Of a stretch of DNA of 6,905 nucleotides, positions 1 through 6,291 are shown piece after piece (the first letter of the stretch is position 1; each line of letters opens with the position of its first letter). The notes beneath the pieces were generated by a model, which saw nothing but the letters and a program-made list of their open reading frames with translations, was not told the DNA's origin and made no database searches. The DNA lies in contig JAFAHH010000166.1 of the NCBI GenBank assembly GCA_019237355.1, positions 1-6,905 on the forward strand, given 5' to 3'. Source of the DNA: Acetobacteraceae bacterium (GTDB lineage Bacteria; Pseudomonadota; Alphaproteobacteria; Acetobacterales; Acetobacteraceae). The translations under genes were made by a program, and so were the position numbers.

Positions 1-94
1 CATTACTGCGGATTCGGTCCGCGGGTCCGCCATCGATCACTACCCGAAACTTAGCGGCGGGCTAATCCGCCCCGGCGCGTAACATATCCGGAGC

Positions 95-1558
95 CTAATC
101 CCCTCCCGCCGCCAAAGTAAGCCGGCTATGCCTCCGGCTGTAGAGGAAAAAGATACCAAGCCCGATTGCAAGCCAAACCACGAGCCGCACCCAAGTGGCG
201 CGATCCAGCGATATCATCATCGCTAGGCAAACAATGATTCCGAGCGCGGGCACCACCGGCACCAACGGCGTGCGGTAACTCCGCGGCGCCGAGGGATCAA
301 TACGGCGCAGCAAAGCAACTCCAGCACACACGATAACGAAAGCAAGCAAGGTGCCGATCGACGTCATGTGCCCAAGCTGGCTGATTGGGATGAACCCAGC
401 TAAAGCGCCCGTGAACACCATGAAAACCAGGTTGGACAAGTACGGCGTCCGCCAAACCGGATGCACACGCGCAAAGGTCGTGGGTAGCAACCCATCCCTC
501 GCCATCGAATAGAATACGCGTGACTGACCCAGTAGCATCACCAGAATGACGGTGGTGAATCCACAGATGATCCCGAGCTTCACCGCGACCTGAAGCCAGG
601 CAAACGGTGTCCGGTCGATCGCCGTCGCGACAGGCGCTGCATCACCCCGCATTTGCCCGTAATAAACCAAGCCGGTCAGCACCAGGGCAAAAGCCACGTA
701 GAGAACCGTGCAGATCAGCAATGAGCCGAGGATGCCGATCGGCATGTCCCGGTCAGGCCTCCGCGCCTCCTGTGCCGCTGTGGAGACCGCATCAAACCCA
801 ATATACGCAAAGAAGATCGTACCGGCGGCCCGCATGATGCCCGACCAACCATATTCCCCGAACTGCCCGGTATTTGGAGGAATAAACGGATGGTAATTGG
901 AAGGATTGACATAGAACGCGCCGCAAATAATCACAGCCAGCACCACGATGACCTTGATCACCACGATGACGCCATTCACGAACGAAGATTCGCGCACGCC
1001 TCGCATCAGCAGAAGCGAAATCACCACGAGCACGAAAATCGCTGGCAGGTTCACGAGCCCAACACCCTGCGTACCGTCGCCGTACTGCACCAGCTCGAAT
1101 GGCGAGGCCGCAAGTCCCGCAGGGATGAAAATTCCCCATCCCGCTAGTAAAGAAACGACATAGCGTGACCAGCTCACCGCGACGGTGCCCGCGCCAACCG
1201 CGTATTCGAGCACAAGATCCCAGCCAATGATCCAGGCGACCAACTCACCCATCGTCGCGTAAGCATAGGTATATGCGCTGCCGGCAACAGGGATCATGCT
1301 GGCAAGCTCGCTGTAGCACATCCCGGCAAAGGCGCAGCCGATTGCAGCGATCACGAAACTAATAACCACCGCCGGGCCGGCATTCTCCGCCGCCGCAATC
1401 CCAGTAAGCGAGAATAGCCCGGCGCCAATGATAGCGCCGATGCCCAAGGCCACCAAGCTTAGCGCCCCGAGGCTCCGGCGCAAGGAATGAGAACCCTCTT
1501 CGGTTGCCGATATGAGCTCACTCACCGGCTTGCGCTGCAGCAGCGTGACCGTCGGCAT
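95..1558 (-). CDS. APC-family amino acid permease (cationic amino acid transporter type)
   Basis: An intact 487-aa inner-membrane permease that probably imports amino acids by proton symport or exchange. The sequence is hydrophobic throughout, with about 12 membrane segments. The first (about residues 33-55) contains GIGAIIGAGLF (39-49), the glycine-rich unwound TM1 motif that binds the substrate backbone in APC transporters. FDAVSTAAQEARRP (255-268) and the MARDGLLP loop (352-359) are typical of the CAT/YfnA-like subfamily (TC 2.A.3.3). Length is normal for that group. The ATG at 1558 is preceded by a GGGAGA Shine-Dalgarno about 8 nt upstream. It is transcribed away from the ComA-like pseudogene across a 92-bp spacer. 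Substrate specificity cannot be read from the sequence; a cationic or broad neutral amino acid is inferred from subfamily only. It is the only large gene in the window that looks fully healthy and ordinary. Confidence 0.93.
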   Translation of the reverse strand: MPTVTLLQRKPVSELISATEEGSHSLRRSLGALSLVALGIGAIIGAGLFSLTGIAAAENAGPAVVISFVIAAIGCAFAGMCYSELASMIPVAGSAYTYAYATMGELVAWIIGWDLVLEYAVGAGTVAVSWSRYVVSLLAGWGIFIPAGLAASPFELVQYGDGTQGVGLVNLPAIFVLVVISLLLMRGVRESSFVNGVIVVIKVIVVLAVIICGAFYVNPSNYHPFIPPNTGQFGEYGWSGIMRAAGTIFFAYIGFDAVSTAAQEARRPDRDMPIGILGSLLICTVLYVAFALVLTGLVYYGQMRGDAAPVATAIDRTPFAWLQVAVKLGIICGFTTVILVMLLGQSRVFYSMARDGLLPTTFARVHPVWRTPYLSNLVFMVFTGALAGFIPISQLGHMTSIGTLLAFVIVCAGVALLRRIDPSAPRSYRTPLVPVVPALGIIVCLAMMISLDRATWVRLVVWLAIGLGIFFLYSRRHSRLTLAAGGD

Positions 1559-1580
1559 GATTCGTCTCCCATCCAGCCGG

Positions 1581-1618
1581 CTTGCAAATTTTGCCGTCTG
1601 GTCCGTTCATCTTGCAAG
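1581..1618. promoter_or_regulatory. Paired CTTGCAA sites in divergent spacer
   Basis: The 92-bp spacer between the divergent permease and ComA-like gene holds CTTGCAA at 1581-1587 and the perfect palindrome CTTGCAAG at 1611-1618, exactly 30 bp apart, about three helical turns. Such spacing on one DNA face would suit a dimeric repressor or activator serving both promoters. I recognise no specific regulator, and short words can recur by chance. Confidence 0.25.
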
Positions 1619-1650
1619 CAAACCTCCCGCCCGCCAAGCGAGGCCCGCCA

Positions 1651-2486
1651 TGCAGAACCAACCGAACGAGAGAGCTTTCTCATCCTTCCGGCTGAACGCC
1701 CGAGACCCAAGCCGAGGCGTCGCGGTCTTACTGAGATCCGCAGCAGCTACTACTCGGTGGTTGGCAAGCACTACCTCGCCGACCTTCTCGAACTGATGGG
1801 CGAGTATGTGGATGGGGTTAAGTTCGCGGGCGGCGCCTTTGCGCTCATGCCCCGGGAGCGGGTTCGCGAACTGAATGATATTACCCATAGAGCCGGAGCC
1901 TACGTATCGACTGGGGGCTGGATCGAGCACGTCCTGGTGCAGGAGGGGCCTTCCGGGGTCAATCGCTATCTCGGCGAAGCCAAGGAGCTCGGCTTCGACG
2001 TGATCGAGCTCTCTACCGGGTTTATCACCTTACCCCTGGATGACCTGATCGCCTTGATCCACGACGTGATCGCGGCCGGATTGAGGCCCAAACCTGAGCT
2101 TGGGATCCAAATTTGGTGCGGGAGGCGCCACAGCTACTGCCGAGCTGGCATCCGAAGGCACGCGCGATGTGGGCTGGCTGGTTGTCCAAGCCCGCCGCTG
2201 CCTCGACGCGGGGGCCGAACGGCTGATGATCGAATCCGAAGGGATTACTGAGAACGTCGATACCTGGCGCACCGATGCAGTCGCGAAGATTATCGATGCC
2301 CTGGGACTTGAGGCTGTGATGTTCGAAGCCGCCGATCCGCCTGTTTTCGAATGGTATGTCAAAAACTATGGGCCGGACGTAAATCTGTTCGTGGATCACA
2401 GCCAGATTGTCCAACTGGAGTGCTTGCGGTCAGGCCTTTGGGGCACAAAGAGCACCTGGGGCCGGATCACGAGTTATCGGCCCTGA
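1651..2486 (+). pseudogene. Phosphosulfolactate synthase-like (ComA family) pseudogene, two frameshifts
   Basis: A TIM-barrel protein of the ComA/phosphosulfolactate synthase family, whose founding archaeal member adds sulfite to phosphoenolpyruvate in coenzyme M synthesis; the bacterial role is less clear. Recognisable blocks are GLTEIRSSYYSVVGKHYL, YVDGVKFAGGAFALMP with the family lysine, VSTGGWIEHVL, FGAGGATATAELASEGTRD, MIESEGITENV, VMFEAADPPVFEWYVKNYG and NLFVDHSQIVQLECLRSGLWG. They fall in three frames. From the likely ATG at 1651 (GCGAGG 6 nt upstream) the opening MQNQPNERAFS runs out near 1680, and the frame continues only after an apparent one-base loss. At 2109-2111 an extra A (caaattt where caattt would give IQFGAGG) shifts the frame again. 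The rest reads cleanly to TGA at 2484-2486. About 278 codons in all, near the family's usual size. The next gene starts 9 nt downstream, as in an operon. Two independent lesions argue for real decay rather than one read error. Confidence 0.85.
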
Positions 2487-2495
2487 GGACCGAAA

Positions 2496-2891
2496 ATGGC
2501 GGAACGAGAGCAGGACCGAGCAGTGGAGCTTATTGAGCGAGGCGACATCTTTTTCATCTACCGCCCAAAGGTGGACCACGAAGAGGCGGCCGGGTTCGAT
2601 GACGTCGAGCGTTTTTACATCGTCCTGCGACCGCAGCGGAGGCGGCTCTGGCGGCTTATCGTGATTGGCCGCAAGCCCCTGCCGGGAATCGAGACCCACG
2701 AGCGCAATTGGGGGTTTGTCGATCGAATCTTCGCCAATCCGGAAGAGGTGCGGGAGGAATTATCGGCCGCAACGTATTCCACCAAGACGCGGGGAAAACG
2801 GCATTTGCCGCCCGCCCGCCCGGCGGGGGAAGGCGCGTATGGGCTTGCCCACGAAGGACGCGCAGATCTAAGTTCATTTGGAGTACGTTGA
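2496..2891 (+). CDS. Conserved hypothetical protein, probably truncated by frameshift
   Basis: A 131-aa soluble, charged protein of unknown function with no signal peptide or membrane segment. The ATG at 2496 has TGAGGA 6 nt upstream, overlapping the stop of the ComA-like gene, so the two were once co-translated. Conserved-looking stretches are QDRAVELIERGDIFFIYRPK (8-27), DVERFYIVLRP (36-46), HERNWGFVDRI (68-78) and KTRGKRHLPPARPAGEGAYG (97-116). I recall this pattern from longer (about 200-aa or more) proteobacterial hypothetical proteins, so the present C-terminus, ADLSSFGVR, is probably wrong. Just before it, another frame opens at about 2872 with VHLEYVDDRLAKQP, as if one base was gained at 2868-2872. 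That frame in turn meets the kdpC remnant near 2938. I read it as a truncated gene; function cannot be inferred. Confidence 0.6.
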   Translation: MAEREQDRAVELIERGDIFFIYRPKVDHEEAAGFDDVERFYIVLRPQRRRLWRLIVIGRKPLPGIETHERNWGFVDRIFANPEEVREELSAATYSTKTRGKRHLPPARPAGEGAYGLAHEGRADLSSFGVR

Positions 2892-2938
2892 CGATAGGCT
2901 CGCCAAACAGCCCGCCACTGGGGCTGAATGTGTGGCGC

Positions 2939-3850
2939 CTGCAGCATCGCCTGAATTTCCTGCCTCACCTGGGCCGGATCACGCTTGAGGTCCTGCGCCC
3001 ATTTCGTTGCCACCCGGTCAAGCTGAAATTCGGCGTTCTCCAGAGTGATGTCGGTCGAGACCGGAGCCCGGGGCCGTCACCAAGTCGCCCGGGACGTTCT
3101 GGAGAAGCGCATCTGGGTGATCCTGCCGCCACATATCGAAGAAAACCGACTGGATGTCTGAGCCTTCCTTCACTGGCGCGATCTCGGTCACGTCTTTGCC
3201 GTCTGCGCCGGGATGCGTCACCGACGAAGGAAACATCCCTGGATGGTCCTTCGAGAAGTGGTCAAAAAATATCACCGCAAGATCGCTTGCAGACGGGTTG
3301 GGCGTGCCCGGATTATCCTTCACGAATTGGGCGACCACGTCCGGAGCACCTTTGCCCAGGCATCTACATAGGCGGCATGCTTCAGGTCGCTCGTCACCCA
3401 GGTCTGGGCGAGCGAGTTGTGCGCGTCAGCCCATTGCGCAACGACTCCTGGTTGACCGCCGAACTTATCAGCCTGGAACCAAGCTTCGACATCCGGCGCC
3501 ACTGGCTGACCCTTCTTCGGCCCGCCGCTATAGACGGCAATCGGCCCGATCGAACGGGCAACCCGATCGCGTAAGGCGTAGTTGGAAGCGGCCAATGCCG
3601 AGGACGCCGAGGCGGTGGCGTCATAGGACGCGGCGGACGGGCGGGGCTGGAAGTATTCGTCCTTGGTGAACGGCTGGGCCACCAGCAACGAGCCGACCGG
3701 CTTGCCATCCGGGCCGTTGACAATGCTGCCATTGACCTGGAAGGGAAATGCCATCTGGCCGATCGTCCATAGGACCGCGTGATAGATACCGCAGACCAGC
3801 ACGACGGCGAAGCCCAGAAGCCAAAGGCTCTTCGAGACCGAGCGCAGCAT
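2939..3850 (-). pseudogene. kdpC: KdpC, K+-transporting ATPase subunit C pseudogene (two frameshifts, 3' loss)
   Basis: Remnant of KdpC, the single-span accessory subunit that stabilises the KdpFABC potassium pump. The start is the ATG at 3850, with AGGAG 7 nt upstream and 24 nt after the kdpB stop. Residues 7-33 are the membrane anchor. VNGSIV, VAQPFTKDEYFQPRPSAASYD (about 58-78, the family F-x-x-RPSA block) and LRDRVARSIG follow. Frame A runs to about K167 and then ends in LRTWSPNS. An apparent one-base loss near 3349 moves the match to a second frame (PDVVAQFVKDNPGTPNP through VTAPGSGLD). A second slip near 3050-3055, about two bases, moves it to a third (DITLENAEFQLDRVATKW through VRQEIQAML), which loses similarity near 2939. 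With the lesions repaired it would be about 304 residues, much longer than the roughly 190-aa E. coli protein because of a Trp-rich repeat insert. It is non-functional as it stands. Confidence 0.88.
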
Positions 3851-3874
3851 GGCGCATCTCCTCAAGTGAATGAA

Positions 3875-4747
3875 TCAGGCGACCAGGTGCAGGATCACGA
3901 TGGTCGCGTCGATCAGCTTGATGCCGATAAACGGGACGATGATGCCGCCGAGGCCCCGGATCAGCAGGTTCCGGCGCAGCAGGGCGTCGGCCCCGAGCGG
4001 CCGATAGCGCACGCCTTTCAGCGCCACCGGGATCAGCATCGGGATGATCAGCGCATTGAAGATCACCGCCGATAGGATCGCGGAGGTCGGCGAGTGCAGG
4101 TGCATCACATCGATCGGCTTCAACCACGGCAAGGTGGCCGCGAACAGCGCCGGGATGATGGCGAAATACTTGGCGACGTCGTTGGCGATAGAGAAGGTCG
4201 TGAACGCGCCTCGCGTCATCAGCAATTGCTTGCCGATTTCAACCACCTCGATCAGCTTCGTCGGATCGCTATCGAGATCGACCATGTTGCCGGCTTCTTT
4301 GGCGGCCTGGTTGCCGGAGTTCATGGCGAGCCCGACATCCGCCTGGGCTAACGCGGGCGCGTCGTTGGTTCCGTCGCCCATCATCGCGACCAGCTTGCCC
4401 TCCGCTTGTTCCTGGCGCAGGAAGGCAAGCTTCGCCTCGGGCGTTGCCTCAGCAACAAAGTCGTCCACCCCCGCCCGCTCGGCGAGCGTCTTCGCCGTCA
4501 GCCGGTTATCCCCGGTGATCATGATCGTGTGCAGACCCATCCGGCGTAGCTGGGCGATGCGCATCCCGACATCGGGCTTCAGCGTGTCTTCGAGTATCAC
4601 CACACCAAGCACCCGATTGCCTTCGGCGACCACGAGCGGGGTCGCGCCCTGGGCTGCCACCCTGGTCACCAGCGGCTCAAGCTGCGCAGGCGGCGTCGTG
4701 CCGAGCGCACGCACATACGCAATTATCGCATCGGGCGCGCCCTTCCG
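3875..4747 (-). pseudogene. kdpB: KdpB, K+-transporting P-type ATPase subunit, C-terminal remnant
   Basis: The C-terminal 40% or so of KdpB, the catalytic P-type ATPase subunit of the Kdp pump. The open frame begins at the deletion junction (RKGAPDAIIAYVRALG, from 4747). A GTG at 4714 could start a 279-aa product but has no clear ribosome site. Counting from that GTG, TGDN is at 67-70, the hinge GDGTNDAPALAQADVGLAMN at 113-132, DLDSDPTKLIEVVEIGKQ at 146-163 and the TM segment ANDVAKYFAIIPALFAATLP at 177-196. Two or three further C-terminal membrane spans follow. Missing are the first membrane segments, the actuator domain and the DKTGT aspartate that is phosphorylated. No ATPase cycle is possible. 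The reading frame itself is undamaged to its TGA at 3875-3877, so its decay appears to consist of the deletion only. Confidence 0.93.
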
Positions 4748-5343
4748 GCTTCGAGGGTGGTGACCGTCTGCTGGGTGGCATAGGTCATCGGCATGCCCTC
4801 ATGCATGAAGATAACGCCTGATATCAGCGCGGCAGGGAGGTAAATGTACACCAATACGCGCCACATATCGACGAAGTAGTTGCCGACCGTGGCCGCGCCG
4901 CGGAACACGCGAATGATCGCGGTCAGGGCGCAGAAGCCAACCGAGGCCGACAGGAACATGTTTGGCAGGATAAAAAAGATCTGGCTGAAGTTCGAGAAAT
5001 GCTGATCACCTGAATAGTGCTGCAGGTTGGTGTTCGTCATGAACGAGATGACGGTATTGAAAATGGTCGACGGCGCCAGGATGCCGCGCCCAAGCGGATT
5101 GAGCGGGGCAACCGGCTGCAGGTACAACACGATGAAGCCGAAAATGAACAGTATGATGTTGAACACCAGAAGCGACACCGTGTACTGCTTCCAGTTCTGC
5201 TCGCCGGTGTTGAGGCGCACCTCAAACCAGGCAAGCCATCGCGGCGCTTTATAGCGCCCATCCATGAGCTAGGCGAAATACCGGCTTAGCGGAATCGAAA
5301 CGAGGATCCTAACCGCGATCAGCAGGATGGGCAGCGTCCACAT
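4748..5343 (-). pseudogene. kdpA: KdpA, K+-transporting ATPase channel subunit, N-terminal remnant with amber codon
   Basis: The N-terminal third of KdpA, the K+-channel-like subunit of the Kdp pump. Reading from ATG 5343, MWTLPILLIAVRILVSIPL is the first membrane helix. Codon 25 (5269-5271) is TAG where the context RYFA-x-LMDGRYKAP implies tryptophan TGG, a single G-to-A change. Beyond it the frame is open. NWKQYTVSLLVFNIILFIF is the next span, TNTNLQHYSGDQHFSNFSQ is the first selectivity-filter loop (compare E. coli TNTNWQSYSG), and the frame runs to GMPMTYATQQTVTTLEAG. It then crosses into kdpB sequence out of frame and stops at 4723. Normal KdpA is about 560 residues; about 198 codons remain. 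The exact start is uncertain: GTG 5352, with AGGA 7 nt upstream, has better ribosome-site spacing than the ATG. A palindromic repeat sits in the kdpF-kdpA spacer just upstream. Confidence 0.92.
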
Positions 5344-5372
5344 GTTCTTCACCAACTGTTCCTGGTTTGGCA

Positions 5373-5466
5373 AGAGCATCAAGGCCTCAGATCGAAGCGA
5401 GCGTGCTCTACCGCTTCATTTTTTGAGAGTGCGATCGAGGCCTTCCGCCTCAAGCCGTCGCTCTAG
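5373..5466. repeat. Composite two-hairpin palindromic repeat, copy 1 (kdpF-kdpA spacer)
   Basis: About 94 bp made of two adjacent imperfect palindromes. Hairpin A (5373-5409) begins AGAGCA and ends TGCTCT. A short T-rich linker (TTCATTTTTTG) leads to hairpin B (5426-5464), which begins AGAGTGCGATCGAGGC and ends CGCCTCAAGCCGTCGCTCT. The same order, linker type and end sequences recur at 6373-6480 in the same orientation. This copy is more diverged, with degenerate inner arms in hairpin A and a shorter loop in B. It lies between kdpF and kdpA, where an operon would normally have only a short gap. Confidence 0.75.
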
Positions 5467-5491
5467 CCGATTCGGCTCCCGGGCCGGCGGT

Positions 5492-5572
5492 TCAGAACCA
5501 TTCTGGCCGAACGAGTGCAGTACCCAGGTAGATGAACACCAAGGCGGTCACTGCTGCAGTCAGGTAAATCAT
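5492..5572 (-). CDS. kdpF: KdpF, small membrane subunit of the K+-transporting ATPase
   Basis: A 26-aa single-span membrane peptide, MIYLTAAVTALVFIYLGTAL followed by VRPEWF. The hydrophobic helix and the closing pattern LVRPEWF match the KdpF family (about 25-30 aa), which stabilises the KdpABC complex in the inner membrane. The AAGGAG Shine-Dalgarno at 5579-5584 lies 6 nt before the ATG, and its first A is the last base of the upstream micropeptide's stop codon, so the two are probably translationally coupled. It is intact although its partners kdpA, kdpB and kdpC are all broken. It is too short for default gene finders and is easily missed. Confidence 0.82.
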   Translation of the reverse strand: MIYLTAAVTALVFIYLGTALVRPEWF

Positions 5573-5583
5573 ACGGGGCTCCT

Positions 5584-5688
5584 TCAAATACGAGCGCAGC
5601 CCTCGGCGAACGCTAGGCAAGCGGCCATGCTGATCAAGCCGAGTGCGAACAGAACAGGCAGCCAGACAATGAGGTTCATGGCAGTCAT
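5584..5688 (-). CDS. Small membrane peptide leading the kdp operon
   Basis: A hydrophobic 34-aa peptide, MTAMNLIVWLPVLFALGLIS followed by MAACLAFAEGCARI, with one predicted membrane helix. AGGA abuts the first ATG (5688) directly but lies 9 nt before the second ATG at 5679, so the 31-aa form starting MNLIVWLP is the likelier product. Its TGA (5584-5586) overlaps the kdpF Shine-Dalgarno. I recall similar short peptides ahead of kdpF in Bradyrhizobium-type genomes; the role is not established, and a function as Kdp accessory subunit or as a leader peptide for coupling is inference. No frameshift or stop spoils it. Confidence 0.6.
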   Translation of the reverse strand: MTAMNLIVWLPVLFALGLISMAACLAFAEGCARI

Positions 5689-5818
5689 TCCTGAGGCGCG
5701 TTGTGGGTTCGCGACACGGCGTTTCAGCCTATGGGGCGTGCAGACCTGCCCAAAGTCGGACCTGGCAGAAACCTAGCGTCGCGGTCATAAAAAATCGATT
5801 GGCCTCAGGGACGATTTC

Positions 5819-5826
5819 TATAAAAA
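5819..5826 (-). promoter_or_regulatory. Possible KdpE-like box upstream of kdp
   Basis: On the minus strand the AT-rich stretch upstream of the kdp micropeptide reads GCAATTTTTATAGAAA. The core TTTTTATA resembles the T-rich KdpE response-regulator site known at the E. coli kdp promoter. It lies about 130 nt before the first start codon. AT-rich words match such sites easily, and no kdpE is present in the window, so this is tentative. Confidence 0.22.
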
Positions 5827-5893
5827 TTGCAAATATATATATCGGCTTGGTGAGCGTGATAGGATGTGAAAATGTGCGGCGAGTCGGCATTAA

Positions 5894-6076
5894 ACAAGAA
5901 GTCGGTTTGGTGCCGCATATTTTGATCGCGTCCTGGTCGTGTCACGATGGAGTCGAGTGCTCGTGGGTCCCGTCGGCATTACGTGCACATCAGCCCTGCA
6001 ACAACTCGGCTCCGATCCTTATGGAATTTCTACTTTGGAGGACTTCGAGCCCAATCGCATTTTTATGGCCGTCTGA
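5894..6076 (+). other. Possible decayed coding remnant in the kdp-6126 spacer
   Basis: The 437-bp stretch between the kdp leader and the ORF at 6126 has no convincing full gene. One plus-strand frame, open for 60 codons after TAA at 5891-5893 and closed by TGA at 6074-6076, is unusually protein-like in its second half: GPVGITCTSALQQLGSDPYG and ISTLEDFEPNRIFMAV. No good start or ribosome site precedes it (GTG at 5957 would give 39 aa). I recognise no family. It may be the tail of a lost gene, or chance. The first part, 5780-5870, is AT-rich. Confidence 0.25.
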
Positions 6077-6125
6077 CGACTTTGGCGCGGCGTGACTAAC
6101 ACGCGCTTCTCAGCAGAAGTCGAGC

Positions 6126-6263
6126 ATGTCGCCGATTGACACTTCTGCGGTCGAAAAGACCGCGTACCTGTTCGCACTCGTAAGCGCGACTGGCCAGGTC
6201 ATACCTCAACCAGCAGATCTCGCGAGGGCAGCAGCCGCATTTCGGCAACGCCGCATCCGCTGA
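6126..6263 (+). CDS. Possible 45-aa small protein upstream of methyltransferase-like gene
   Basis: An ATG at 6126 opens a 45-codon frame: MSPIDTSAVEKTAYLFALVS, then ATGQVIPQPADLARAAAAFRQRRIR, ending at TGA 6261-6263. Its composition is that of a real alphaproteobacterial protein, with an Ala-rich, partly amphipathic helix and a basic tail. It ends 28 nt before the start at 6292 on the same strand, so the two probably share a transcript. The ribosome site is weak (AGAAG about 6 nt upstream). A second frame from GTG 6092 (VTNTRFSAEVEHVAD) stops at 6139, just as this one begins, so the gene may once have been longer and be frameshifted near 6137. I do not recognise a family. Confidence 0.5.
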   Translation: MSPIDTSAVEKTAYLFALVSATGQVIPQPADLARAAAAFRQRRIR

Positions 6264-6291
6264 GTTCGACCAAACCTTAGGAAGGATCGCC

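Noticed and set aside
50..80. Terminator after the permease
   Set aside because: Only a 5-bp GGCGG/CCGCC stem with no following T tract on the minus strand; not supportable as an intrinsic terminator.
1487..1650. Upstream start at 1487 for the ComA-like gene
   Set aside because: It would overlap the 5' end of the divergent permease and encode a non-family N-terminus; ATG 1651 with a frameshift fits better.
2615..3013. 132-codon minus-strand frame as a separate gene
   Set aside because: Its first part is the third frame of kdpC; the rest is antisense to the plus-strand unknown protein.
2708..3574. 288-codon plus-strand open frame
   Set aside because: It lies antisense to kdpC over most of its length and overlaps the unknown protein; its residue make-up (Arg/Pro/Ser-rich) is that of a shadow frame in GC-rich DNA.
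4044..4763. 239-codon plus-strand frame
   Set aside because: Exactly antisense to the kdpB remnant, which has unmistakable P-type ATPase motifs.
5327..5776. 149-codon plus-strand frame
   Set aside because: Antisense to kdpF and its leader and reads through the palindromic repeat; low-complexity Ser/Arg composition.
5703..6095. 130-codon plus-strand frame
   Set aside because: No ribosome site, odd composition, and it covers the AT-rich upstream region of kdp; nothing protein-like in it.
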